Shown here: piece after piece, positions 8,537 to 17,986 of the stretch
Layout of the letters: each line of letters opens with the position of its first letter
How positions within the stretch are numbered: position 1 is the stretch's first letter
DNA from: JAVBNO01 sp031551485
GTDB taxonomy: Bacteria > Bacillota > Clostridia > Oscillospirales > Ruminococcaceae
Length of the DNA stretch: 64,000 nt
Direction of reading: 5' to 3'
Assembly: GCA_031551485.1 (NCBI GenBank)
Contig: JAVBNO010000027.1
Location: 1 to 64,000, forward strand
The notes under the pieces: generated by a model
What the model saw: the letters and a program-made list of their open reading frames with translations, nothing else
Database searches by the model: none
Told to the model about the DNA's origin: nothing
Position numbers and translations under genes: made by a program

Positions 8537-11500
8537 TTATTTAACGGGTTTGACGGTAATGCGTTCGGCAAAATTGCCTTCACCAGTGGCGGGACTGAAA
8601 ATATAAGTGCCTTCGCCAATGGCCTCGCCAGGCAACACTGCCCGCGCTTGATAAGTAATCGTGACTGTAGATGGGGTACCGATGCCTCGATATAATCCAA
8701 ACCGTAACAGCTGCTCATCATCGCGGCACCAAACATAGATGTTGCTGTCGCTGTAATCTTGCCATCTTTCCGCCATCATAAAACGCATGTTGGAAGGCAC
8801 CCACTCGGTGATATTATAGAAGCCGTCCGGCGCATTGGGACCGAACTTGATGGTAATGGTAACAGTGGAAACACCGCCCAGACGGGCCTCGGCAGCCGGG
8901 GTGTCAATGAAACGGGTGATCGTGAAGTTTTGAGAAGGCTTGAAGTTTTGAAGCTGATCGGGCGTAGTAGTGAAATAAGCCGTCGCATACAATTCTCCGC
9001 CCTTGGAGGCAAAGGTGGCATTTTTCACCTCTTGTTCTGAAAGCGCGACATAAGCGGCGCAGAACCCGCCCAACTCTTTGGTAACGGTTTTTCCATTTTC
9101 ATCTGTGTAGGTAAAGCTTTGTTTAAGTTTGGGATCACCTTTAAAGTTATTGATGTAATAGAGAAGTTCAAAAGCGGGAACGCCGTTGTCCTGCTGGACA
9201 ATATAGTTGACTAAGCCATCCACTTTTGGGCTCTTGGCCATAATCGCCAGCGGCAGCGCCGTGCGGGTCATATAGAGAGAATTGATACTTCCATTATCCG
9301 GCAGGAAGGTGGTGGCCATCTTGTCTTGCAAGAGCGGTTGAAGATTTTTTTCAAACCACTTGCCGGCACCGTCCGTGTCGCCACAAAAGCCCATAGCCGT
9401 GGCCAGATAAATCCGGCACTGGAGGTTGTACTGGGGATTCTCCAGCTCTTTGACTACATCGGCGCCCACTTTTTCGCCCATGGCAGCCAAGCCCATGTAA
9501 GCGGCTGCGATGTCTTTAGGCGCGTAATTTGCGCGGCTGTAAAGAACGTTTTGCAGAAAACTCTTGGCGGCGTTCAAGTCAATGGAATCGGGGGTATAGG
9601 CGGCTGCCAACGCGGTAATCTCCACATCAACATTGGCATATTCAAAAATGATAAATCCGCCTTCGTAACTTTGTACAGTGCCGACTTCTACTTCGTCTGT
9701 GGACAGATAGTATGGCAGCTCTTCGTCGCCAAACCGGTCTTGAATCAATGTCCTCAGATATTTTTGGATGATGAGGCTGTCGTTGCGGGTGCTGGCGTTG
9801 CAAAGTAGTGTCCCCATCGCCCCCAGATAAGGCTGGTTGGCTTTGTCGTAAACGGCCAGCATCACCGGGTACCGTACAGCCGAAATGGGTAGCTTGCCGT
9901 CCAGCTTAAAGCTTTGGGATGTGATGACCTCAATGGCGCTTTTAATCACCGTGAATTTATGTTCGACCGCATCACCCAGCTGGCCCGATGTGGCGCTGAT
10001 GGTGACCGTGTAGTCACCTGCCGCCAGTTTGTCAAAAGTAAACTGCGTATTGTCGCCCACCTTGGCGGCAAAATCTTTTTCGAATGCAGCACCGTTGGCC
10101 GGCGCCACTTTGACCACATATTTGACAGGATCCCCTGCCTTGGCGCCGGTTCCGTAGACCCGGGCGCTCATCGCAACGGTATCACCCTCTAAATAGCGCT
10201 TGTTGATGATGGGCTGGACAAAGAACGGCAGGGTAACAATAGCGTCGCCGGTGGTGCTACCCACATGGTTGCGGTCGGAGAGCGCGAGGGCGGTCAGCCG
10301 CCAGGATGTGATATTGTCGGGAAGCGGTACCGTGAAAGTGGCCACGCCCGAAGCATTGGATTTGGCAGTATAGACATCCACCGCGTCTTTGAAGTCTTTG
10401 CGCACACGGGGCGCCATGCCGGCAGCCTCACCGTCGCCTTTGCCGCCGCCAGTGAAGGGGTAAAACTCGTGCTGGACATAGGAGACGCCTTGGCGCACAG
10501 AATAGTAAAACACTGGGGCATAAAATGTATAGCCCATGTCGATTGTTTGTTCTTCAAGGGCAAAGATGGCTTCATCCACCACGCCCAAGGTGACATTGGC
10601 GGCCACAGGCTTGCCGTCCTGGTCTTTGACCTTCACCGTCACTTTGGCGGTATCGCCGGGCGAGTAACTTTCTTTATCGGCAGATACTTCCAAAGTTAAA
10701 ATGCGGTCGGAGTAATCCAGTGAGAAGTCCACCCCAGATACCGGGAAAATGTGCTTACCGTCGAAGTAGGCGCCCACAATATTGAAGTTGGGCACACTGT
10801 CCTCAATAGGGGTATATTTTACCTGGTTGGTATTGGTGCCCACAATGGCATGATAAATATCCTTGTTTTGGTTGACCGTATACAAAATCCGGCCACTGTT
10901 GGTGGTTTTTTCGCCGTTGACCATCAGGTCAAGGGTCACTTCCTCGCCGACTTTAAACTTCGCCTGGGGATTCCACCACCACCAGCTATCATACTCATTG
11001 GCGGTTTTGGCCACGCCCTTGTCTTTGTCGGCGTTGGGATCCACATAGGCAAAGCTGTAAGTCTTGCGGGTAGAGAGCGTATTTTGATAACGGCTCTCAT
11101 CCCACTCGCCCCAATAATACCGCTCGGAAATGGGGCTGTCACCTGTGTCGGTCGTTTCGATGTCGACATAGTAATATTCATGGTCGACCACTTTGGGCAA
11201 TCCTTTGAGGACATATTGACCGCCGGTTGTTTCGAAGTCATAGTTGCCCACGATCGTCTCGACACGATTATAGCGATAGTTTTGCACACTGCGCTTATAA
11301 ACGGGATCATAGGAGACGGTGGTGGGAGTCTTGATATATTCCACCTTTGTCACAGTCGCTTTTACCGGGCGGCTGACGGCGGCACCCCGGATGCTATCCG
11401 GCCAATCGGTGCTCCAGATATCCTCCATAGAATCCTTACCCGCCAAATTGAACATGTTGGTACGCAATTCCAGCGAAACATCGGCGGTGTAGCTGATTTT

Positions 11501-13510
11501 GCCGGTTACCATCATATCTTTGGGGAAAGCATAGACGCCGGAGTAAACATATAGTTCCTGATCCTCCGCCTGTACATTACGCATTTCATAGTTGACATAA
11601 TAAGGATACCAGGTGTTCACTTGGGCGGAAATTTCGCCGTTTTTATTGTAGACGTACTGCACCTGTCCCTTGGCGTCGGTAGACTGCTCAAGCGCATCAT
11701 CATATAAATTGTCGACAATGACTCTAAGCGGCATATTGGATACCGGCGTACCGTCAAAAAATGTGATGGTGCTGGTGACCTCCACAGGCTCGTTCTTTGC
11801 ATAGAAGGCTTTGGAGGTGGTTACATCCGCTTTATAGATAGGCTTTTTGTAATCCTGAATGTTGATATACTGATCCAGGAACTCGTTGGTGCCGTCAAGC
11901 GTTGCCATACGAACGGAGTAGTAGCTGCTCATCAAGTTTTCAAAACTCAATTCACCTGTAAACGTACCGTCCGGGTTCACTTTTACCACAACACTGTTGA
12001 ACAAATTCGTGTTGTAGCCGGAGATCAGCCCCAGCCGTACTTCGCTAAGGGACGGAACATCTTTTTTGCGCGGCCTGGCCACACCCCAAAACTTGATGGT
12101 GTCTGTGGTGCGATAAATCGGCCGGTCGGTATAGAGGTATGTGTAGTACTGTTCTTTTAAATTGTCCTGGGGGGCCGACTCTGTGTAGAAGTAATGCAGG
12201 TACTGCGACCCATTGGGCGCGGTAATCTGGCAATATTGGATGGCGTTAGAATGCTCATCCAGCGCCACGAAAGTGGCCACACCTTCCTTGTCGGAGGTGG
12301 ACGTCGCAAGGCCGCTTCTGTCGATTTCTTTGAACATCTCCACCTTGGCGCCCTCAATCGGATTGCCGGATGTGACATCATTGAGCCACAGCATGCCATT
12401 GCCCGCCACCACCTGGTAATAGAGGGAAATGTCACTGATTTGGATGAATTTGTCGAATGTCATTTCCCGGCCGGTGTAACCGCCTTTTGTGGTAGTGCGC
12501 ACCAAGTAGCAGCCCTGCTCTAAATCGGTGGGCAGCTTAATATAGCCAGTACCACCCCATGCGCTGGCCATATCCTCCAGTTTGGTGGTGAACTGTGATA
12601 CTTCCGTATACTTGTCTACCGGGTAATCCTCCCCCGTTTGCCGGTAGCCAAAGTTCTCCTCCATCAGCCAAAAATACTGGTCAGCCTCGGGGATTTTATA
12701 GATAGTAACATCATAGTCGTAGTCACGGGCCATCACATTGTTGTAGCCCACAATGACCACCGGCAATTCGCCCGGCAGCACTGTCTCTGTCTTGTCATCG
12801 TTAAGGTAAGTTTTTTCCAGCCGCTCTTGCTCACTGGTGGTGTCCTGTGTATTAAAGAAGAATGTGTAATCCTCCGCCATCTGGTCTGCGCCAATGCCAT
12901 AGCCCGCCTTGACGGTGACAGTGTAGCGGGTGTCCGGTTTAAAGTTTTCGCTGTGAAGGAAGATTGCTGTATTATCAGAATAGGTAAAGCTCCCCCCCGC
13001 CACAGGCGGCGAGATTTCAAAATAATCCTCTAAGCCCTGGACGCCTGTCTCGGAAAAATAAAATTCAATACTGCTATCCACCGGCACACCGGCGGAGGAT
13101 TGATAAGGATAGCTGGAAACGACACCGAATTGATCGATGGTCATAAACTTCCAGTCCCGCTTGCCGGCGGCCGCCGGTAAGGTGACGGTGACGGTATATT
13201 CCGTATTGGATGCAAGAGAGATATCGGGTCTGATATGATATGTACCCTTGTCAACCTTACCCACAAAAAGGCCTACATAGGGACTGATGGATACCATGTC
13301 GCGCACTTCATCCTCACTGTAATCCTTTTGACTGGTGAGCACAAAGGTGGTATCGCTGGCAATGGCGCCGCCTGTATACGGCTCCGCTGTCAGAGTAAGA
13401 CTCTTGAGCTGACCCGATCCCCACTGGGAATAAAAATATCCCCCGATGCCCAGGCCAGCAACGACAATGCCCGCGAGAACGGCAATAATCATTTTTGCCT
13501 TTTTGCTCAT
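8537..13510 (-). CDS. Alpha-2-macroglobulin-like protein without thioester
   Basis: A 1657-residue protein anchored by an N-terminal helix (about 5-25), the rest extracytoplasmic. Ig/Big-like beta domains fill about 30-250. An MG2 region with YLYTDRPIYRTTDTIKFWG is near 460, and the bait/A2M core with PDNITSWRLTALALSDRN is near 1070. A helical region matching the thioester domain begins near 1230. The canonical CxEQ thioester is absent; LLCNASTRND stands there. Bacterial A2M proteins trap or inhibit proteases at the cell surface, and thioester-less members exist. ATG at 13510 is preceded by AAGGAG at 8 bases. The adjacent gene encodes a transglutaminase-like lipoprotein on the same strand. 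Confidence 0.88.
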   Translation of the reverse strand: MSKKAKMIIAVLAGIVVAGLGIGGYFYSQWGSGQLKSLTLTAEPYTGGAIASDTTFVLTSQKDYSEDEVRDMVSISPYVGLFVGKVDKGTYHIRPDISLASNTEYTVTVTLPAAAGKRDWKFMTIDQFGVVSSYPYQSSAGVPVDSSIEFYFSETGVQGLEDYFEISPPVAGGSFTYSDNTAIFLHSENFKPDTRYTVTVKAGYGIGADQMAEDYTFFFNTQDTTSEQERLEKTYLNDDKTETVLPGELPVVIVGYNNVMARDYDYDVTIYKIPEADQYFWLMEENFGYRQTGEDYPVDKYTEVSQFTTKLEDMASAWGGTGYIKLPTDLEQGCYLVRTTTKGGYTGREMTFDKFIQISDISLYYQVVAGNGMLWLNDVTSGNPIEGAKVEMFKEIDRSGLATSTSDKEGVATFVALDEHSNAIQYCQITAPNGSQYLHYFYTESAPQDNLKEQYYTYLYTDRPIYRTTDTIKFWGVARPRKKDVPSLSEVRLGLISGYNTNLFNSVVVKVNPDGTFTGELSFENLMSSYYSVRMATLDGTNEFLDQYINIQDYKKPIYKADVTTSKAFYAKNEPVEVTSTITFFDGTPVSNMPLRVIVDNLYDDALEQSTDAKGQVQYVYNKNGEISAQVNTWYPYYVNYEMRNVQAEDQELYVYSGVYAFPKDMMVTGKISYTADVSLELRTNMFNLAGKDSMEDIWSTDWPDSIRGAAVSRPVKATVTKVEYIKTPTTVSYDPVYKRSVQNYRYNRVETIVGNYDFETTGGQYVLKGLPKVVDHEYYYVDIETTDTGDSPISERYYWGEWDESRYQNTLSTRKTYSFAYVDPNADKDKGVAKTANEYDSWWWWNPQAKFKVGEEVTLDLMVNGEKTTNSGRILYTVNQNKDIYHAIVGTNTNQVKYTPIEDSVPNFNIVGAYFDGKHIFPVSGVDFSLDYSDRILTLEVSADKESYSPGDTAKVTVKVKDQDGKPVAANVTLGVVDEAIFALEEQTIDMGYTFYAPVFYYSVRQGVSYVQHEFYPFTGGGKGDGEAAGMAPRVRKDFKDAVDVYTAKSNASGVATFTVPLPDNITSWRLTALALSDRNHVGSTTGDAIVTLPFFVQPIINKRYLEGDTVAMSARVYGTGAKAGDPVKYVVKVAPANGAAFEKDFAAKVGDNTQFTFDKLAAGDYTVTISATSGQLGDAVEHKFTVIKSAIEVITSQSFKLDGKLPISAVRYPVMLAVYDKANQPYLGAMGTLLCNASTRNDSLIIQKYLRTLIQDRFGDEELPYYLSTDEVEVGTVQSYEGGFIIFEYANVDVEITALAAAYTPDSIDLNAAKSFLQNVLYSRANYAPKDIAAAYMGLAAMGEKVGADVVKELENPQYNLQCRIYLATAMGFCGDTDGAGKWFEKNLQPLLQDKMATTFLPDNGSINSLYMTRTALPLAIMAKSPKVDGLVNYIVQQDNGVPAFELLYYINNFKGDPKLKQSFTYTDENGKTVTKELGGFCAAYVALSEQEVKNATFASKGGELYATAYFTTTPDQLQNFKPSQNFTITRFIDTPAAEARLGGVSTVTITIKFGPNAPDGFYNITEWVPSNMRFMMAERWQDYSDSNIYVWCRDDEQLLRFGLYRGIGTPSTVTITYQARAVLPGEAIGEGTYIFSPATGEGNFAERITVKPVK

Positions 13511-13571
13511 ATTATACCACTCCTTATCATAATCCTTACAATCACTGTCCACTTTATCTTTACACCATTTA

Positions 13572-13600
13572 AGTATGGTAAAAAAAGCATTTTACTGCAA
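13572..13600 (-). promoter_or_regulatory. Candidate promoter of the A2M-like gene
   Basis: TTGCAG, 17 bases, CATACT on the minus strand, about 60 bases upstream of the start codon. A moderate match to the sigma-A consensus. Confidence 0.4.
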
Positions 13601-13641
13601 AGACATCTTACAATATCATGAAAAAACAGTGTCAAACCCTG

Positions 13642-14619
13642 TCATCCAATCCGGCCCGCATAGGGCAAGACAAATGGCAATATTGTATTGTCTTTGCCGT
13701 TTTGGGCAGCCAATGCCGCTTGTTCACCGTCAATGCGGTTGGCAATCGCATTGACATCCGGCCTTAACGCCTTGGAAATGGTCCTGGCTGACTGGCGGGG
13801 TATCTCTGCGCTACAAGCGGGATAGGGCGCTGACGCATCGATGCCGGATGCGGCCAGCGCATCCATCCATTGGTTAGGCTCAAGAGGGTCACTGCGGTCG
13901 TGGGCATAAAGATGACCGTCGGGGGCAACCAGCCTCTCGCCCCACCGATGATCCTGCGCCATATAGTTGTCAGTTCGCAAAAAGTAGCGGTAAATAAGTC
14001 GGCCGTTTTGGGTCACGTTATCCTCCAGCTGCGGATCAAGATGATACCATTCCCCCTCCAGCTTCACCATAAGCCATGCGTGGTCTACCCATCGCCCGTC
14101 CACCGAGGGGGTCAGCCCTGTAACATATCGTGTCTCAAAGCCCATATCCCAAAGCAGAAGCATCATGGCCGCCGCATATTCTTCACAGTAGCCGGTGCCA
14201 TATGCCAGTGGCGAATAGCCCATCAGCTCGAAAACACCGGGCTGCCCTTCCCCGCCCTGATAGCGCCAGTCATCCAGCCCTAGGGGTAACAAAAAATAAG
14301 TATGGGCCACCAGATAATCGTAGGCCGTCAATATTTTTTGCTGGTCGGACATTGCCGGGGTCAGAATTTGGGCATTGATATCTGCGGCGACGTCATGGAT
14401 ATATGAATTGTGAAAATGGGGGGGTAAAGTGGGTTCGACCAGCGGCAGCGCAGAGGTCGATGCGCTGTCGCGTTGCGCCGCAACAAGAGAGGCGGGGGTC
14501 GATGTCGACTCTGCCGGGGGATGGGAAAAGCCGGGGGAGTTCGCACACCCAAACAGGCCGCCGAAAACCGCAACCACACACATGCATACAACCAGCCGAA
14601 AAAAGGAAGAATATTTCAC
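13642..14619 (-). CDS. Transglutaminase-like lipoprotein
   Basis: About 325 residues. The GTG at 14619 has GGGAGG five bases upstream. A signal peptide ends in a lipobox (FGGLFGC). A Ser/Pro/Ala-rich linker leads to a transglutaminase-like cysteine protease fold. The triad is visible: Cys in GTGYCEEYAAAM, His in WVDHAWLMVK and Asp in WYHLDPQ. Proteins of this class cleave or cross-link peptides at the cell envelope, with unknown substrates here. The active site appears intact. It lies upstream of the A2M-like gene on the same strand, 130 bases apart with a possible separate promoter between them. Confidence 0.85.
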   Translation of the reverse strand: MKYSSFFRLVVCMCVVAVFGGLFGCANSPGFSHPPAESTSTPASLVAAQRDSASTSALPLVEPTLPPHFHNSYIHDVAADINAQILTPAMSDQQKILTAYDYLVAHTYFLLPLGLDDWRYQGGEGQPGVFELMGYSPLAYGTGYCEEYAAAMMLLLWDMGFETRYVTGLTPSVDGRWVDHAWLMVKLEGEWYHLDPQLEDNVTQNGRLIYRYFLRTDNYMAQDHRWGERLVAPDGHLYAHDRSDPLEPNQWMDALAASGIDASAPYPACSAEIPRQSARTISKALRPDVNAIANRIDGEQAALAAQNGKDNTILPFVLPYAGRIG

Positions 14620-14740
14620 AATGACCTCCCATAATATGACACCTTTGCCATTAAGTAAATTATAACCACACAACGTTCGAATTACAACTAAATCTGAAAT
14701 TAAGGATACATCGAATCACCATATCCGGCATAAAATACTT

Positions 14741-14768
14741 TTGACTTTTAATGAATATCTGATATAAT
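14741..14768 (+). promoter_or_regulatory. Sigma-A promoter of the first DUF4352-type lipoprotein gene
   Basis: TTGACT, 16 bases, TATAAT, 50 bases before the start codon at 14819 and facing away from the transglutaminase gene. Confidence 0.75.
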
Positions 14769-14775
14769 ATGGGTA

Positions 14776-14793
14776 ATTCTGCGTGTGCAGAAT
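14776..14793 (+). promoter_or_regulatory. Hairpin/operator at the predicted transcript 5-prime end
   Basis: ATTCTGC, four bases, GCAGAAT form a perfect 7-bp dyad beginning about 7 bases past the -10 box. It could be an operator or a 5-prime stabilising stem of the lipoprotein mRNA. Confidence 0.4.
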
Positions 14794-14818
14794 AATTCTG
14801 AGTAAGGGGAATTATGGT

Positions 14819-15364
14819 ATGAAGCGAATTGCAGCACTCATGACTGTTTTGGCCTTAATGCTTGCTTTTTCAGCCTGTGGCGCTTTAAGTCAAGTAACCG
14901 ATATGGTGAACGAGTTGGCCAGCAGCAGTAACGCAACCAGCGAAGGCGGCAAATTGATTGAGGGCAAACCCGGCGAAAAGGTTACAACCTATTTCTTTGA
15001 CTTTACGCTCAACGACGCAAAAGAGGTGGACGCCGCACAAGTGGGGCATACACTTTCGTCGGAAGATAATAAGCTGATTGTGGTGGATGTTACCATCAAA
15101 AATATTGATGAGGAATCCATTCCCATGTACTACGATGATTTTGCACTGGACAACAATGATTTTGAAGATTATCTTTTCCCCGTTGAAAACGCCGGCTATC
15201 CCGACCAACTGCAAAATGAATTCGAACTGGCTCCTTCCGAATCCGCCACCGGAAAACTTTATTTTGAAGTGCCGTCCAAGTACAGCGCTTTTTACCTGAT
15301 GACAATGGATTTCTTTGAGGAAGACATTGAGGGCGACACCTACAGCGTAAGATTTACCGTATAA
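14819..15364 (+). CDS. DUF4352-type lipoprotein (paralogue 1)
   Basis: A 181-residue lipoprotein: MKR start, hydrophobic stretch, lipobox FSAC at residue 20, a short linker, then an Ig-like beta domain. The domain pattern (GEKVTTYFFDFTLNDAKEV, LIVVDVTIKN, MYYDDFAL, LYFEVPS, MTMDFFEED) fits the DUF4352 or telobox-like family of secreted Bacillota proteins. ATG 14819 was chosen because of the AAGGGGA upstream. A second, clearly related lipoprotein begins at 16827 beyond an MFS gene. No catalytic residues are seen; a binding or sensing role at the envelope is possible but unproven. Confidence 0.8.
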   Translation: MKRIAALMTVLALMLAFSACGALSQVTDMVNELASSSNATSEGGKLIEGKPGEKVTTYFFDFTLNDAKEVDAAQVGHTLSSEDNKLIVVDVTIKNIDEESIPMYYDDFALDNNDFEDYLFPVENAGYPDQLQNEFELAPSESATGKLYFEVPSKYSAFYLMTMDFFEEDIEGDTYSVRFTV

Positions 15365-15380
15365 TTTGTTCTGGATGGAC

Positions 15381-15406
15381 AAAGGCCGCCGGGATGGCGG
15401 CCTTTT
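15381..15406 (+). terminator. Rho-independent terminator
   Basis: AAAGGCCGCC, five bases, GGCGGCCTTTT, 17 bases after the lipoprotein stop. Confidence 0.85.
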
Positions 15407-15439
15407 CATTGTCGATTTGCACCCAAGGAATGATTTGTA

Positions 15440-16660
15440 TTGAAAAACTGGATTCATCGATTTTTAATGATTTGGGTTGGGCAGGCGTTTTCCCTTTTTG
15501 GCAGCGCTGTGGTGCAGTTTGCTCTCATCTGGCATTTAACCAACAAAACCGGCCTGGCCAGCGTGTTGACAACCGCCACATTGGCCGGCAAACTGCCCGA
15601 AATATTTCTTGGGCCTTTTGTGGGGGCGCTGGTTGACCGCTGGAACCGCAAAACAGTGATGATTGCAGCCGACGGCGGCATCGCCCTTGTAACCCTGGCG
15701 TTGGTCATGCTGCTTATGTTTGACCGCCTGCAAATATGGCATATTTATGTCGCTCTTGCCCTGCGTTCTATCGGCTCCGCTTTCCACTGGCCGGCCATTG
15801 AGGCATCCACGGCAATGATGGTGCCGCCCGAGCATCTGACCCGGATTGCCGGGTGGAACACAATGTTGTACAGCGCCTGCGCCATCGTCGGCCCCATTTC
15901 GGGCGCCTTTCTTTTGAACCTGCTGCCGCTTCAGCTGGTACTGCTGGTCGACATACTGGGTGCGCTGGTCGCCTGTCTGCTTTTATTGCCTATCCCCATT
16001 CCCCGTCCGCAACGGATTATGGGCGAAGTGGAAAAACCCCATTTGCTGCGGGAAACAGCCGCGGGCTGGAACGCCCTTCGTGCTGTAAAAGGCCTGTTGC
16101 CTCTTACCCTTTGTTGCGCGCTTGTCTCTTTATTCGAGTCGCCGCCCCTTGCTCTCACACCCCTTTTTGTCACCGAGCACTTTGGCGGTGGTATTTGGCA
16201 TTTGGGCGCAGTGGAAACAGCGTTGGGCATTGGCACATTTTCCGGTTCTATTTTATTGGGAATTTGGGGCGGATTCAGGCGCAAGATTCATACTGTTTTG
16301 CTGGCCTGCTTTTTATCCGGAGCTTCCTTTTTGGCCATGGGGCTTTTGCCGTCCACAGGTTTCCCCGCCCTACTGGTGGCCACGGTCACCTTGGGCATGT
16401 CCGGCGCTGTCTATTACGCCCCTTATATTGCCCTGCTACAAACAAAAATTGATCCGGCTCTGCAAGGCCGCGTCATCTCGGTGGCTCAAAGTCTCTTATC
16501 TATGGCTACCCCCTTTGCCCTGTTGGTTGCGGGGCCCACAGCCGACATTTTCGGGATTCAGCCGTGGTTCTGGATTTCCGGCGGCGCTATACTGGCGGTT
16601 ACAGCTGTTTGCTTCTTCCTACCATCGGTTATGTCGGTGGAACAAGCGGACCACCGGTAG
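15440..16660 (+). CDS. MFS transporter, DHA3/MefA-like
   Basis: A 406-residue integral membrane protein with about 12 helices. The N-terminus (FLMIWVGQAFSLFGSAVVQF) and the loop GPFVGALVDRWNRKTVMI, an MFS motif-A variant, place it with DHA3-type drug/proton antiporters such as macrolide exporters. It would act as a proton-driven exporter with unknown substrate. The TTG start at 15440 follows AAGGA by about 10 bases; no better ATG lies nearby. It sits between two related lipoprotein genes, which may be coincidence, as each lipoprotein appears to have its own promoter. Confidence 0.88.
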   Translation: MKNWIHRFLMIWVGQAFSLFGSAVVQFALIWHLTNKTGLASVLTTATLAGKLPEIFLGPFVGALVDRWNRKTVMIAADGGIALVTLALVMLLMFDRLQIWHIYVALALRSIGSAFHWPAIEASTAMMVPPEHLTRIAGWNTMLYSACAIVGPISGAFLLNLLPLQLVLLVDILGALVACLLLLPIPIPRPQRIMGEVEKPHLLRETAAGWNALRAVKGLLPLTLCCALVSLFESPPLALTPLFVTEHFGGGIWHLGAVETALGIGTFSGSILLGIWGGFRRKIHTVLLACFLSGASFLAMGLLPSTGFPALLVATVTLGMSGAVYYAPYIALLQTKIDPALQGRVISVAQSLLSMATPFALLVAGPTADIFGIQPWFWISGGAILAVTAVCFFLPSVMSVEQADHR

Positions 16661-16712
16661 AGAACGCATTATGTCATTTTTGTAAATTTTATGGTTAATC
16701 CGTTGGATTTTT

Positions 16713-16741
16713 TTGCTTTTTCTCTTGCTTTCTGCTATGAT
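16713..16741 (+). promoter_or_regulatory. Candidate promoter of the second DUF4352-type lipoprotein gene
   Basis: TTGCTT, 17 bases, TATGAT, 85 bases before the start codon at 16827. Confidence 0.55.
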
Positions 16742-16826
16742 AAGGGCGTGTTTTGAATCTTGAAAAACGCCAAAATGGAGAGTAACAAATTCTGAATTTG
16801 ATGAAGCCGGGGAGTGTGAAAAGAAG

Positions 16827-17309
16827 ATGAAAAAAGTATTGTGCGTGGCAATGTTGGCTGTGTTGGCACTTTTGTCGGCCTGCAGTTCGCAAAAGAAAAT
16901 CACCCTGCAACCGGGTGAGCTGGGCCATGCCTACTATTACGATTTCAAAGTGAACGACGCCTATGTGGTCGATCAGGAAAACATCAATTATGTGCCTGCC
17001 GAAGGCAACCGTTTAATTGCGATTGATCTGACGGTTACAAACACGCTGGAGGCGGAATTCTCTATGACGGTCGATGATTTTTTTATCGTCCACAAAAAAT
17101 ACGACGGTATTATCCAAGCTATCGATCCTTGTGGATACGAAAAACAAATCACCCTGCCTTATCCCATTCCTGCCGGCCAAAGCGTGACAGGCGTCCTTGT
17201 TTTTGAACTGCCTGCGGATGTGCAGCAATTTCACGTAGATACCATGGACTTTTTCGGCAACAAAAAATTGGGGAACCTTTATATGGTGGAATGCGACATT
17301 GGCTATTGA
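16827..17309 (+). CDS. DUF4352-type lipoprotein (paralogue 2)
   Basis: A 160-residue lipoprotein with lipobox LSAC (Cys at 19). It then follows the same pattern as the gene at 14819: PGELGHAYYYDFKVNDAYVV, RLIAIDLTVTN, MTVDDFFI, VTGVLVFELP and TMDFFGNKKLG. The two are paralogues lacking the linker difference. GAAAAGAAG before the ATG is a usable ribosome site. The stop is 38 bases from the LemA gene on the same strand, so it may lead an operon with lemA and the DUF2207 gene. The function is unknown. Confidence 0.8.
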   Translation: MKKVLCVAMLAVLALLSACSSQKKITLQPGELGHAYYYDFKVNDAYVVDQENINYVPAEGNRLIAIDLTVTNTLEAEFSMTVDDFFIVHKKYDGIIQAIDPCGYEKQITLPYPIPAGQSVTGVLVFELPADVQQFHVDTMDFFGNKKLGNLYMVECDIGY

Positions 17310-17347
17310 GTAGAATGAAAATAGATTACAATAGATAGAAGGATGTG

Positions 17348-17914
17348 ATGGCTGTGTTGATATTCATCGGAATTATCGTGCTGGTCGTTTTGCTGGCCCT
17401 TTGGTTTTTCGGCACATACAACTCTTTGGTACATCTGAAAATGAAAGCAGAGGAAGCTTTTTCGACCATCGATGTGTATTTGAAAAAGCGCTATGACTTG
17501 ATTCCCAATTTTGTAGAAACGGTAAAGGGCTATGCCGCGCATGAAAAAGAAACATTGGCGGCTGTAATCGAGGCGCGCAACCAAGCCTATTCCAGCAAAA
17601 CAATCTCTGAAAAAGTGGAGAGCGAGAATAACTTCAGCGGTGCTTTAGGCCGTTTGATGGTGCTGACAGAAGCGTACCCGGATTTGAAGGCCAATGCCAA
17701 CTTTATTGAGTTGCAGCGGGAACTTTCCTCTATGGAAGATGAACTGGCACAGGCCCGCAAATATTACAATGCAGTTATCAAGCAGCTGAATACCAAGATT
17801 CTCTCCTTCCCTGCTATGATTGTCGCCAGCTTCATGGGAATGTCTACCCAAAGCTTTTTCGAGGTCACTTCTGCAGAGGAACGCCAGAATGTCAAAGTGG
17901 ATTTCTCTAAGTAA
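17348..17914 (+). CDS. lemA: LemA family membrane protein
   Basis: About 188 residues. An N-terminal transmembrane helix (about 3-22) is followed by YNSLVHLKMKAEEAFSTIDV, the conserved KRYDLIPNFVETVKGYAAHE and the C-terminal YYNAVIKQLNTKILSFPAMI, all hallmarks of LemA. The bulk is a long antiparallel helical bundle. The role is not settled; lemA genes often pair with membrane TPM or DUF2207 proteins, as here. The start lies among GTG 17345, ATG 17348 and GTG 17354; AAGGA at 17339 fits any of them. It is followed by a hairpin and the DUF2207 gene. Confidence 0.93.
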   Translation: MAVLIFIGIIVLVVLLALWFFGTYNSLVHLKMKAEEAFSTIDVYLKKRYDLIPNFVETVKGYAAHEKETLAAVIEARNQAYSSKTISEKVESENNFSGALGRLMVLTEAYPDLKANANFIELQRELSSMEDELAQARKYYNAVIKQLNTKILSFPAMIVASFMGMSTQSFFEVTSAEERQNVKVDFSK

Positions 17915-17930
17915 GAATTGAGACATCATA

Positions 17931-17971
17931 AAAGCCGCCGGTGCGCAAACGCGTACATTCGGCGGTTTTTT
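17931..17971 (+). terminator. Hairpin between lemA and the DUF2207 gene
   Basis: AAAGCCGCCG and CGGCGGTTTTTT enclose a 20-base loop. It has the form of a terminator but stands only 15 bases before the next start codon, so it may act as a partial terminator or attenuator setting the ratio of the two products. Confidence 0.6.
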
Positions 17972-17986
17972 GGAGGGAGGATACAA

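Noticed and set aside
10751..11554. 267-codon open frame on the plus strand
   Set aside because: Antisense to the A2M-like gene, which is coding on the basis of conserved MG2 and A2M motifs.
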